Source: Bacteroidales bacterium
GTDB lineage: Bacteria > Bacteroidota > Bacteroidia > Bacteroidales > F082
DNA: 51,320 nt
Assembly: GCA_016290215.1 (NCBI GenBank)
Contig: JAEETH010000020.1
Span: forward strand, 1-51,320
Direction of reading: 5' to 3'
Below are positions 15,635 to 22,916 of this stretch, piece by piece. The translations under genes were made by a program, and so were the position numbers. Under the pieces are notes generated by a model that saw only the letters and a list, made by a program, of their open reading frames with translations, made no database searches and was not told where the DNA came from. Numbering within the stretch: position 1 is the stretch's first letter; every line of letters begins with the position of its first letter.

Positions 15635-17785
15635 ATGAAAAAACTCACCTTATTAGTTATGGGCACAATCACCCTCTTCGGCTGCAACCAACAACCAAAG
15701 CAGCCTGAACGCTATTCCGTCAAGGCCTATCCCGAGACGCGCATGGACACCACCGTCATTGATGACTACTTCGGCACGAAGGTCGCCGACCCGTACCGTT
15801 GGCTCGAAAACGACACCTCCGCCGAGACCGCGAAATGGGTCAAGGAACAGAACGAAGTCACGCAAGACTACCTCAGCCACATTCCCTTCCGCAGCGCCCT
15901 CAAGGACCGCCTCACGCAACTCGTGGACTACGAACGCTACGGCATGCCTTCGAAGAAACACGGTCGCTACATCTACTCGAAGAACGACGGCCTCCAGAAC
16001 CAAAGCGTCATCTACATGCAGGAGACGCTCGACGGCGAGCCCTCCGTCTTGTTAGACCCCAACAAACTCTCCGATGACGGCACCGTCTCGTTGGGCGGCA
16101 TCAGCTTCTCCAACGACGGCAAATACATGGCCTACACCATCCAACGCAGCGGCTCCGACTGGGTTGAAATCTACGTGAAGGACATGGCCACCCTTGAACT
16201 CCTCCCCGACCACATCGAATGGGCCAAGTTCACGGGCGCATCGTGGTACAAGGACGGCTTCTTCTATGCCGCCTACGACCGCCCCGAAGCTGGCAAGGAG
16301 TTCAGCAACGTAAACGAAAACCACAAGATCTACTACCATAAACTCGGCACGCCGCAGGAGCAAGATGAACTCTTCTACTCCAATCCCGCCCAGCCGCGCT
16401 ATTTCCACCAGGTCGACCTCACCGAGGATGAGCATTACATGTTCCTCTTCGAAAGCGGTCAAGGCGCAGGCAGCACGCTGTGGATCCGCGATATGCAAGA
16501 TCCGAAAGGCAAATTCGTGCAAATTGCCTTCGATATGGACTACCAGTACAGCCCCATCGACGTGATTGACGATGTGCTTTATATCTTCACCAACTACAAC
16601 GCGCCCAAGGGCCGTATCTGCAAAGTATCGGCCAAGACCCCACAGATGGAAAACTGGGTGGATGTGATTCCCGAAAGCGAAAATGTCATTTCTGGCATAA
16701 ACTTGGCCAAGGGCAAGATGATTGTCACCTACGACAAGGATGCCGCCAACCACGCCTACGTCTACACCATGGACGGCCAGCAACTCCATGAGATTGCCCT
16801 GCCCACCTACGGCGCCGTCGGTTTCAGCAGTAAGTATGAAGAGCCTGAAGTGTTCTATGCCTTCACCTCATTCGCCTTCCCGACCACGATTTACCAGTAC
16901 AACATCGACGACAACACCTCGACCGTGTTCCGCGCTCCCGCCATCGACTTCAAGTCGGACGACTACGTCACCGAGCAAGTCTTTGTCACCTCGAAGGACG
17001 GCACCAAGGTTCCAATGTTCCTGACCTACAAGAAAGGTTTGCAGAAAGACGGCAACAACCCGACCTTCCTGTATGGCTACGGCGGCTTCAACATCACCCT
17101 CAATCCTGGTTTCAGCACCTCGCGCCTGCCTTTCATCGAGAATGGTGGCATCTATGCCCAAATGAACCTGCGTGGCGGCAACGAATATGGTGAGGAATGG
17201 CACATCGCCGGCACCAAGTTGCAGAAACAGAACGTCTTCGATGACTGCATCGCTTGCGCCGAATACCTTATTAATAACAAATACACCTCGCCGAAGTACT
17301 TGGCTTTGAATGGTGGCTCCAATGGCGGTCTGCTCGTCGGTGCTGTCGTCAACCAACGCCCCGACCTCTTTGCTGTGGCCGTGCCACAAGTCGGCGTGAT
17401 GGACATGTTGCGCTACCACCTCTTCACCATCGGCTGGAACTGGGCCAGCGACTACGGCACCAGCGAGGACGACGAGGCCATGTTCAAGGCTTTGTATGCC
17501 TACTCGCCGCTGCACACCATCAAGAGCGGTGCTGACGTACACTATCCTGCCATCATGGTCACCACTGCCGATCACGACGACCGCGTGGTGCCCGCCCACA
17601 GCTTCAAGTATGCGGCCACCTTGCAAGCAGCCCAGACCGGCGACCAGCCCAAGATCATTCGCATCGACACCAAGGCCGGTCACGGCGGCGGCAAGCCGAT
17701 TTCCAAGGTTCTGGAAGAACAGGCTGATATTTATTCGTTCATCCTTTATAACATGGGATTGACTTATCCGAAGGAGGCGAAATAA
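15635..17785 (+). CDS. Prolyl oligopeptidase family serine peptidase (S9A), lipoprotein
   Basis: 716 residues. Signal peptide with lipobox (TLFGC, Cys17) predicts a lipid-anchored periplasmic or surface protein. Residues ~30-440 are the seven-bladed beta-propeller domain; the C-terminal alpha/beta hydrolase carries the triad: Ser562 in GGSNGG, Asp in the DHDDRVVP loop (~646-653) and His683 in GHGGGKP. YGYGGFNI and LRGGNEYGEEWH supply the oxyanion and substrate-binding strands. Length and motifs match prolyl endopeptidase (EC 3.4.21.26), which cuts after proline in short peptides. Promoter TACTTTTG at 15500; a strong terminator follows. Confidence 0.95.
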   Translation: MKKLTLLVMGTITLFGCNQQPKQPERYSVKAYPETRMDTTVIDDYFGTKVADPYRWLENDTSAETAKWVKEQNEVTQDYLSHIPFRSALKDRLTQLVDYERYGMPSKKHGRYIYSKNDGLQNQSVIYMQETLDGEPSVLLDPNKLSDDGTVSLGGISFSNDGKYMAYTIQRSGSDWVEIYVKDMATLELLPDHIEWAKFTGASWYKDGFFYAAYDRPEAGKEFSNVNENHKIYYHKLGTPQEQDELFYSNPAQPRYFHQVDLTEDEHYMFLFESGQGAGSTLWIRDMQDPKGKFVQIAFDMDYQYSPIDVIDDVLYIFTNYNAPKGRICKVSAKTPQMENWVDVIPESENVISGINLAKGKMIVTYDKDAANHAYVYTMDGQQLHEIALPTYGAVGFSSKYEEPEVFYAFTSFAFPTTIYQYNIDDNTSTVFRAPAIDFKSDDYVTEQVFVTSKDGTKVPMFLTYKKGLQKDGNNPTFLYGYGGFNITLNPGFSTSRLPFIENGGIYAQMNLRGGNEYGEEWHIAGTKLQKQNVFDDCIACAEYLINNKYTSPKYLALNGGSNGGLLVGAVVNQRPDLFAVAVPQVGVMDMLRYHLFTIGWNWASDYGTSEDDEAMFKALYAYSPLHTIKSGADVHYPAIMVTTADHDDRVVPAHSFKYAATLQAAQTGDQPKIIRIDTKAGHGGGKPISKVLEEQADIYSFILYNMGLTYPKEAK

Positions 17786-17807
17786 TCGCTGTGATTTTTT
17801 AACTGAA

Positions 17808-17844
17808 ATCGCCCGTTAGGAACAATCCTGATGGGCGGTTTTTT
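17808..17844 (+). terminator. Rho-independent terminator after the prolyl oligopeptidase gene
   Basis: Stem GCCCGTTAGGA / TCCTGATGGGC with loop ACAA, followed by GG and a run of six T. Confidence 0.85.
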
Positions 17845-17898
17845 GTAAAACCATTCAAATAATTCAATCTACAACAACAAAATATTCAAAAATGTTGT

Positions 17899-17906
17899 TA
17901 CTTTTG
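17899..17906 (+). promoter_or_regulatory. -7 box of the toxin-antitoxin operon
   Basis: TACTTTTG, exact consensus, 25 nt before the ATG at 17932. Confidence 0.6.
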
Positions 17907-17931
17907 CAGTCAGAAATAAAAAGCAAATCAA

Positions 17932-18192
17932 ATGCACGGAGTATCCATCAACATCAATTTACCTAGTTGTGGCAATTTCACAACGGAAGAACTTACTCGT
18001 AAAGTAAAACGATTCGCTATGGAATTGGTATCGCCTGAAAAAACAACTTCTACAAAGGTTCCCCCATGCTGCTATACCGAAGAAGAAGTAGAAAGACTAC
18101 TCAAGGAGCGTATGCAAAGCATCGAAGATGGCACTGCCGAATTCGTTTCGCATGATGAGGTCAAGGCTCGTATCAAAGCAATGTTGGCATGA
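17932..18192 (+). CDS. Antitoxin of a ParE/RelE-type pair
   Basis: 86 residues. The C-terminal segment GTAEFVSHDEVKARIKAML is of the type seen in small antitoxins where a helix wraps the toxin; the middle is basic and the N-terminal ~20 residues are not clearly a known DNA-binding fold. The gene precedes and overlaps the toxin by 4 bp (ATGA at 18189-18192), the usual antitoxin-first order. Promoter TACTTTTG at 17899. Assignment rests mostly on the partner. Confidence 0.7.
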   Translation: MHGVSININLPSCGNFTTEELTRKVKRFAMELVSPEKTTSTKVPPCCYTEEEVERLLKERMQSIEDGTAEFVSHDEVKARIKAMLA

Positions 18193-18509
18193 GAGAGATT
18201 CTATGGCTCAAAGAGGCAGAAGACGAATTGGCTACCATGGTTGATTATGTTCTTCGGAATCAAGGACAGAATGTGGCTTTACAGGTTTACGACAACATTA
18301 TTTCCCAAATTGATTTGTTGGCTGAGTTTCCCGAATTAGGCACTTCTGAATCAAGATACAAATTCAAAGGCAAGCCTTTACGAGTGCTTCATTCTCGACA
18401 TACAAGGGTATTCTATTCCGTTCAAGAAACAAGAATTGACATCATTTTGCTTTGGAACAATCGAATGGATGACAGAAAAATAGGCAAGATTCTTTCCAAA
18501 AGGAATTAA
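18189..18509 (+). CDS. ParE/RelE-superfamily toxin
   Basis: 106 residues. Pattern of the family: EILWLKEAEDELATMVDYVL (helix 1-2), FPELGTSESRYKFKGKPLRVL, then the core strands RVFYSVQETRIDIILLWNNR with the DxRKIGKIL ending. ParE members poison gyrase; RelE members cut mRNA; the sequence alone does not settle which. Overlaps the antitoxin by 4 bp. Confidence 0.8.
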   Translation: MREILWLKEAEDELATMVDYVLRNQGQNVALQVYDNIISQIDLLAEFPELGTSESRYKFKGKPLRVLHSRHTRVFYSVQETRIDIILLWNNRMDDRKIGKILSKRN

Positions 18510-18514
18510 TTGTT

Positions 18515-18522
18515 TATATTTG
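18515..18522 (+). promoter_or_regulatory. -7 box for the DUF6922-like gene
   Basis: TATATTTG, exact consensus, 23 nt upstream of the ATG at 18546. Confidence 0.5.
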
Positions 18523-18545
18523 CATTTAGAAACAAACGAGATTCG

Positions 18546-18863
18546 ATGCTTTTCGACGATTATAAGCTACATACCGACACCGTCATCCGTCCTTCACTTT
18601 TGTGGGAGTACGACCTAAACCATTTTGATTGGATGAAGATGCGTAACGTAGTGGTTCAGCGCGTGTTGGAACGCGGACGCATGGACGACTATTACGCCAT
18701 GCTCAACCTGTATGGTTGGGAAGGCGTGCGCGAAGCTCTGCGGATGATACCCTATATGAACCGAAAAGACTTGAATTTTGCCTGTTTCGTCTTCGACCTG
18801 AAAAAAGAGGAGTTGAGATGCTGCACTATGAGACCATCGCACCCACTTTTTGGACATTTCTAA
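18546..18863 (+). CDS. DUF6922-like small protein
   Basis: 105 residues from the ATG at 18546; the open frame reaches back to 18510 but the -7 box at 18515-18522 excludes that. Features: LLWEYDLNHFDWMKMRNVVVQRVLERGRMDDYYAMLNLYGWEGVREALRMI (given in pieces: LLWEYDLNHFDWMKMRN, VVQRVLERGRMDDYYAML, LYGWEGVREALRMI) followed by a Cys-containing tail. I know this pattern from small Bacteroidetes proteins often next to an AbiEii-type nucleotidyltransferase; no such partner is here. Function unknown. Confidence 0.6.
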   Translation: MLFDDYKLHTDTVIRPSLLWEYDLNHFDWMKMRNVVVQRVLERGRMDDYYAMLNLYGWEGVREALRMIPYMNRKDLNFACFVFDLKKEELRCCTMRPSHPLFGHF

Positions 18864-18871
18864 ATAATTCA

Positions 18872-18879
18872 TATCTTTG
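18872..18879 (+). promoter_or_regulatory. -7 box driving the 18.9-kb RNA
   Basis: TATCTTTG, exact consensus, just after the upstream stop codon; transcription expected from about 18886. No open frame of useful length follows before the structured region. Confidence 0.55.
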
Positions 18880-18885
18880 CACCCA

Positions 18886-19108
18886 ACAAAACAACAAAAT
18901 CATGTAAAGACAACAGCATACTGACATAGAACAAATAGCGATTTGAGGCTATTCTTGATGCTCCAATTTACCACAATCGTTCCTTCGGGGACACACTATC
19001 AAGAATAAGTTTTCGAAGTGCCGTTTTATACGGCGTGGAAAGACTTGTAAGATAGTGTGGGCGTGGTAACCCGGAGCATCTAGCAGGAAATAACTTCCAC
19101 GCTTTTTT
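18886..19108 (+). ncRNA. Candidate structured small RNA with its own promoter and terminator
   Basis: Nested helices: GATGCTCC (18957-18964)/GGAGCATC (19073-19080); TTACCAC (18968-18974)/GTGGTAA (19063-19069); ACACTATC (18993-19000)/GATAGTGT (19051-19058); GCCGT (19020-19024)/ACGGC (19030-19034); an UUCG-capped hairpin GTTCC-TTCG-GGGAC (18979-18992); and AATAGC (18934-18939)/GCTATT (18948-18953). The 3' end has TTCCACGC then six T, and this arm can pair either with GGAA nearby or with GCGTGGAA at 19033-19040, suggesting alternative folds. TATTCTTGAT and ATCAAGAATA can also pair. A TATCTTTG promoter precedes it. It could be a stand-alone sRNA or a riboregulator of the XRE gene 37 bp downstream. 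Confidence 0.6.
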
Positions 19109-19144
19109 CATGTCATCATCAAAACGACAACACAACAACACAAT

Positions 19145-19474
19145 ATGGCTACGCTAGAGAAACTCCATATCGGACAAATGATTAAAGCCGTTTTCGACGA
19201 GAGCGGCTTGAGCGTGGCTGAACTGGCGCGGCGCATCCACACCGCCCGCTCCAATGTGTATTTCATCTTTGAGCGACCCAGTATCGACATGGAACAACTT
19301 CTTGCCCTTTGCGATGCCCTGAACCATAATTTCTTGGACGACATTCAACTCCGTATGGGCATGAAATCAAATCTCTGCCCTCGCGAGATTCATATTGACT
19401 TGAATTTGGATAATTTGTCGGATGAAAAGGCTGTTCGTGTAGGGCTTTTTCTGAAGGAATTATATGGAAAATAG
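19145..19474 (+). CDS. XRE-family helix-turn-helix regulator
   Basis: 109 residues. The N-terminal ~65 residues are a Cro/CI-type HTH (IGQMIKAVFDESGLSVAELARRIHTARSNVYFIFER... with LLALCDALNHNFLDDI); the remaining ~40 residues are polar, acidic then hydrophobic, typical of small Bacteroidetes XRE proteins. No toxin partner is adjacent. It follows the candidate RNA at 18886-19108 and has no separate -7 box that I can see, so the RNA terminator may attenuate it. Confidence 0.8.
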   Translation: MATLEKLHIGQMIKAVFDESGLSVAELARRIHTARSNVYFIFERPSIDMEQLLALCDALNHNFLDDIQLRMGMKSNLCPREIHIDLNLDNLSDEKAVRVGLFLKELYGK

Positions 19475-19482
19475 TATTTTTC

Positions 19483-19568
19483 ACGCAGAATACGTTGAAA
19501 ATGCAGAAACCTACCGAACACTGGTTTAGGGTCGCTTTGCGCTTCCCATAGCTCCGCGAATTCTGCGT
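19483..19568. repeat. Inverted repeat ACGCAGAAT / ATTCTGCGT
   Basis: Nine-base perfect arms at 19483-19491 and 19560-19568, 68 bp apart, directly after the XRE gene. No T-run, so a dispersed palindromic element is likelier than a terminator. Confidence 0.5.
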
Positions 19569-19648
19569 AGGAAGAAAACGTTTGGAATCGTGACGGAAAA
19601 TGTCTATAATAATGGCGGATTAAATGTTGAAGTAGTAAAGGACATGTG

Positions 19649-19656
19649 TACTTTTG
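19649..19656 (+). promoter_or_regulatory. -7 box of the small-peptide/lipoprotein operon
   Basis: TACTTTTG, exact consensus, with TTG at about 19627 as a possible -33; 47 nt before the ATG at 19704. Confidence 0.55.
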
Positions 19657-19703
19657 TATTGTAATCTTAATAAAACAAATGTTTAACTAAAAACGTACAA
19701 AAG

Positions 19704-19847
19704 ATGAAAAATTACGAAGCCCCAGTTACTGAAATGTTCGAAATTGAAATGACTAGCGTTCTAATGAGCTCTGCTGGAGGACAATCCACCCCTGGACAAT
19801 CCACCACCGGATCAGGTGATGACGGTGAAGAAGGCGGAAGCTGGTAA
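19704..19847 (+). CDS. 47-residue acidic, Gly/Ser-rich peptide (unknown; precursor-like)
   Basis: Too short for usual ORF cut-offs but well supported: own promoter, ATG after AAAAG, and a clear reading frame. The N-terminal half (MKNYEAPVTEMFEIEMTSVL) is amphipathic and resembles the leader of a recurrent class of short Bacteroidetes peptides that begin K-x-Y-x-x-P-x-x-E; then MSSAGG and a Gly/Ser/Thr/Asp-rich tail ending EEGGSW. No hydrophobic signal peptide. Sixty bases upstream of the lipoprotein gene and probably co-transcribed. A ribosomally made precursor with a double-Gly cleavage point is possible, but no modification or transport gene is nearby, so I make no functional claim. Confidence 0.65.
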   Translation: MKNYEAPVTEMFEIEMTSVLMSSAGGQSTPGQSTTGSGDDGEEGGSW

Positions 19848-19907
19848 TCTTCCTCATAGAAGTTTAGAATGTTCCTGAAACTGATTGAAAACTAAAAAAT
19901 TGAAAAA

Positions 19908-20921
19908 ATGAAGAAAACCTTTAAAATGATTGGTATGGCCTGCTTAGTGGGTGCTTTCGCATTCGTGGGCTCATCCTGTAAGAAAAACAACACTGACACC
20001 ACTTCAATTAAGGCGAACATGCCTGCGCTTGAAGAGAATTACATCGATGGCGATAGAGCTTATATCGCCTTCAATGATGGCAACAAGATGAAGTGGAGCG
20101 AGGGCGACCAGATTGCAATCTACAACCTGGCCGAAAACTACACCCAATCCGTCCGTAACATTTATACCCTTATCTCTGGTGCCAATACCACGGAAGGTCA
20201 CTTCAGCGGCGGTGTTATGGGCGATTTGAACGAAGGCTTTGATGGCTACTATGCTTTCTATCCCGCCTCCATGGTGGTCAACCATCCTATTGGACCGCGC
20301 AACAGCCAAACCTTCGATATTCCTGCTACGCAAAACTACCATTATAACTGCATGGATCCCTCTTCATTGGTGATGGCCGATAAGGGTGAATGGATCATGG
20401 ATCACTTCCGCATGAAACACATCTTTGGCTTCGCCGACTTTAAACTTAAGGGAACGAAGAAAGTTAAGAGAATCGTTGTCACCGACAACCAGTTCCCCCT
20501 CAATGGCGACGTAACGATTGACATTCCTGGTGTTACCTACTTGTTTTATGATAGATTAAAGAATAGAATCCTTGAATTGGCTGATTATCATTGTGATTAT
20601 TCCATGACTATGCTACTTCTCAATACAATGCTTCAAAATGAATTGATTTATACCAGCAATCCTGGTGATCATACCATGACCCTTGAATGTGGTAACGGCG
20701 TTCAATTGAATCCCAACACCTACACCAAGTTTATCATGACTCTCCGTCCGGTTGCTCTGTGTCAAGGTTTCTCCGTCACTGTTTACTACACTGACAATAC
20801 AAGTGAGACCTTCAACAAGTTCAATCCTAATCATGCTGATTATGGCTACGCCAGTAATCAAGCTCTTCCCAGAGCTTTCTGCACGAAGCCTGGTACCATC
20901 AACCACTTCAGCTTAAACTAA
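19908..20921 (+). CDS. Fimbrillin-like (Mfa/FimA-type) surface lipoprotein
   Basis: 337 residues. Signal peptide with lipobox (FVGSSC, Cys25) indicates lipid anchoring; the segment after it (AYIAFNDGNKMKWSEGDQIAIYNL) is the motif common to fimbrillin-family and related Bacteroidales adhesin-like lipoproteins, followed by the GYYAFYPAS strand. The rest is beta-rich (Greek-key-like). Family members form the shaft or tip of type V pili or sit singly on the cell surface. No fimbrial assembly partners are next to it. Likely in one transcript with the 47-residue peptide. Confidence 0.75.
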   Translation: MKKTFKMIGMACLVGAFAFVGSSCKKNNTDTTSIKANMPALEENYIDGDRAYIAFNDGNKMKWSEGDQIAIYNLAENYTQSVRNIYTLISGANTTEGHFSGGVMGDLNEGFDGYYAFYPASMVVNHPIGPRNSQTFDIPATQNYHYNCMDPSSLVMADKGEWIMDHFRMKHIFGFADFKLKGTKKVKRIVVTDNQFPLNGDVTIDIPGVTYLFYDRLKNRILELADYHCDYSMTMLLLNTMLQNELIYTSNPGDHTMTLECGNGVQLNPNTYTKFIMTLRPVALCQGFSVTVYYTDNTSETFNKFNPNHADYGYASNQALPRAFCTKPGTINHFSLN

Positions 20922-20944
20922 TCCGAGTCAAGTATTTAATCAAG

Positions 20945-20975
20945 AAAGCACTTCCCGTGGGGAGGTGCTTTTTTT
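20945..20975 (+). terminator. Rho-independent terminator after the fimbrillin-like gene
   Basis: Stem GCACTTCCC / GGAGGTGC with loop GTGG followed by seven T. Confidence 0.85.
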
Positions 20976-21014
20976 GATGGGCAATTTTCGTTACTCAAAA
21001 GCGCTCTCCCCCTT

Positions 21015-21413
21015 TTACACAGCAACCAACTCCTGCCCCACCTCATGAATGGTGTCAAGAATCATATCCATACGGGCTTTGCTTGCCTTCTTCTTTCCAC
21101 TAATGTATTGTGCCATTAGGCTTTGGGAAATGCCCATTCGTCGGGCCAAAGCCGACACATTCAATTCGGGATGCATCATGAAAAGTTTATATAAAGGTGT
21201 CGGCTCCTGTTTGTCGAAGAAGCCTTCAAAACTCAAATCTTCATCCAAATCATCCCAATGGATTCCGAAATCATCATAGTCATAGCTACACAATTGCTCA
21301 ACTGATGCATCTTTCAGTCTCGGATAATCATCAAGCAACTCGTATGCCTCTCTACCGTCTTCCGTCCGAATCCAAATTGCCGTTGGCGTGAACCAAATCT
21401 TTTCTATTTTCAT
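21015..21413 (-). CDS. DUF2442 plus XRE helix-turn-helix protein (antitoxin-like)
   Basis: 132 residues. The N-terminal ~75 residues (IWFTPTAIWIRTEDGREAYELLDDYPRLKDAS...) match DUF2442; the C-terminal ~60 (LNVSALARRMGISQSLMAQYISGKKKAS) are a Cro/CI-type HTH. This combination is paired with DUF4160 proteins and behaves like a type II antitoxin with DNA-binding activity in predicted toxin-antitoxin modules. Start 15 bp downstream of the DUF4160 stop; the reverse order (toxin first) is usual for this type. Confidence 0.8.
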   Translation of the reverse strand: MKIEKIWFTPTAIWIRTEDGREAYELLDDYPRLKDASVEQLCSYDYDDFGIHWDDLDEDLSFEGFFDKQEPTPLYKLFMMHPELNVSALARRMGISQSLMAQYISGKKKASKARMDMILDTIHEVGQELVAV

Positions 21414-21428
21414 TTTTTTACTCCTTCA

Positions 21429-21677
21429 TCATTTGTTGTTATTGAAAAACATGTTCCAATGTTGGGCTATCGTTTCCACATTCTCCTCTATAATAGCTTC
21501 TATCATCTTCAATTCTGCTGGTTTAAAACCTATATTATCCACAAGTTTAACTGGAAATAGATTGAACTTGGCTTTTGCTCCGCCTTTCACCACATGAACA
21601 TGAATAGGTGTGTGGTCATTGGAGTAGAACAAGAATCGGTATCCAAACAAAGTAAAAATGGTTGGCATATCTTTCAT
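21429..21677 (-). CDS. DUF4160 protein (candidate toxin of the pair)
   Basis: 82 residues if started at the ATG at 21677; an in-frame ATG at 21668 gives the more usual MPTIFTLFGYRFLFYSNDH start. The frame reaches 21755 but a -7 box (TATTTTTG at 21686-21693, minus strand) excludes the longer version. Characteristic motif NDHTPIHVHV followed by AKFNL and ELKMIEAIIEEN. DUF4160 proteins are small and occur with DUF2442 partners; their biochemical activity is not established to my knowledge. Confidence 0.8.
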   Translation of the reverse strand: MKDMPTIFTLFGYRFLFYSNDHTPIHVHVVKGGAKAKFNLFPVKLVDNIGFKPAELKMIEAIIEENVETIAQHWNMFFNNNK

Positions 21678-21685
21678 ATTTTCCG

Positions 21686-21711
21686 CAAAAATAGGTAATA
21701 ATTTTATTACC
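21686..21711 (-). promoter_or_regulatory. Promoter and abutting operator of the DUF4160/DUF2442 pair
   Basis: Minus-strand -7 box TATTTTTG (21686-21693) is immediately preceded by the palindrome GGTAATA-attt-TATTACC (21694-21711), which lies between the -7 and -33 positions. This is the expected place for autorepression by the HTH partner. Confidence 0.55.
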
Positions 21712-21735
21712 AGCAACTTTTTATCAAAATTTCTA

Positions 21736-21743
21736 TACCTTTG
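21736..21743 (+). promoter_or_regulatory. -7 box of the DUF4421 gene
   Basis: TACCTTTG, exact consensus, 17 nt before the ATG at 21761, divergent from the DUF4160 promoter. Confidence 0.6.
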
Positions 21744-21760
21744 CGCCAAAATCACAACTG

Positions 21761-22909
21761 ATGAAAAAAAACCTATTCATCATAACCTTGCTTTTGTCTA
21801 TAGCTTCCATGCAAGCCCAAGAATCCCCTTTTATGAAAAAGGCCTATCAATTCCTCATTAAGCCGGAAGAGGTCGACACGACACGCATTTACCAGCCGAA
21901 AGCCGGTATTTCATTAGGTGCGTTTAATACCGTACAAAAGGCAGGCTTCGATGTGGATGTCGACTTCGCGCTTGATTTCGAAGACATCTATCAAACTGGT
22001 TTGTCGCAATATAGCCTCTCGGAAAACCTTTGCAAGAAAATCGGCCTTGAGGTAGGCTATGGCAAAGTCATTTTAGGTTACGGCTTAGAAGTAGGGCCTC
22101 GCAGCGCCTGGAAAAAGAGTTCCTTTGGCTTGGGCATCATCGGCAAGTCGTGGGGCGCGAAATTCAATTATTATAAGATTACCAATCCTTTCAAATCCTC
22201 GTTGACCCTTGGGGAAGAGGGTGACGCAGGCTACATCCACGACGAATTCATCACCGAAGAAGCTGCCGTTTTGAAGAGTTTCACCATTGATGGCTACTAT
22301 GCCTTCAACAACAATCGTTTTGCCTTTCCTGCCACCTATAAGGTAGGTATGGTGCAACGTCGCACTGCAGGTTCGTGGATGCTTACGGCACGCTACATGC
22401 AAGGCAGCCTTTACAATTCGCCAGAGGCCTCGTGGGATTCATACAACATGCTGGATTGTTTCAACACTTTGCAAGCCTCGGTGGGTGGCGGCTATTCGGT
22501 CAACTTCGTGCTATGGCACAAAGACCCTACCGGTCCCCGTGACCAAGGCCTGCGCAACCTTACCATCAACCTGACGGCCATGCCTGTGATTACCTTGGTC
22601 AATTACCTGAAAACCACATCGTACAAATTTAACTTTGACGAGGAAACAGGTGCGATGACTAATACAGACGAAAGAGTGTCGAAAATTTGGTGTTACCCCA
22701 TGCCTAACTATGTCGGTAGTGCCGCCGTTGGCCTTACCTTGTGGCGCTTCTTTTTCTCCACCCAGTTCACTTACAACACGTTCTATTTTCGCAGCAGCCA
22801 TGCCTTTGATGCCAACCAGATGGACACCCCCGATTACGTCGACGACATCAGTTTCAGAGGCACCTTCCACGATTGGACACTGAAAACCTTGTTGGTTTAC
22901 AGGTTCTAA
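21761..22909 (+). CDS. DUF4421 outer-membrane beta-barrel protein
   Basis: 382 residues. Signal peptide (MKKNLFIITLLLSIASMQAQ, cleavage after AQA-Q), then alternating strands ending in an aromatic C-terminal residue (TLLVYRF), the usual outer-membrane insertion signal. Segments such as YQPKAGISLGAFN, LSENLCKKIGLEVGYGKVILGYG and SSFGLGIIGKSWGAKFNYY correspond to the DUF4421 family, which has no assigned function. Monocistronic as far as can be seen. Confidence 0.8.
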   Translation: MKKNLFIITLLLSIASMQAQESPFMKKAYQFLIKPEEVDTTRIYQPKAGISLGAFNTVQKAGFDVDVDFALDFEDIYQTGLSQYSLSENLCKKIGLEVGYGKVILGYGLEVGPRSAWKKSSFGLGIIGKSWGAKFNYYKITNPFKSSLTLGEEGDAGYIHDEFITEEAAVLKSFTIDGYYAFNNNRFAFPATYKVGMVQRRTAGSWMLTARYMQGSLYNSPEASWDSYNMLDCFNTLQASVGGGYSVNFVLWHKDPTGPRDQGLRNLTINLTAMPVITLVNYLKTTSYKFNFDEETGAMTNTDERVSKIWCYPMPNYVGSAAVGLTLWRFFFSTQFTYNTFYFRSSHAFDANQMDTPDYVDDISFRGTFHDWTLKTLLVYRF

Positions 22910-22916
22910 TCCGGCT

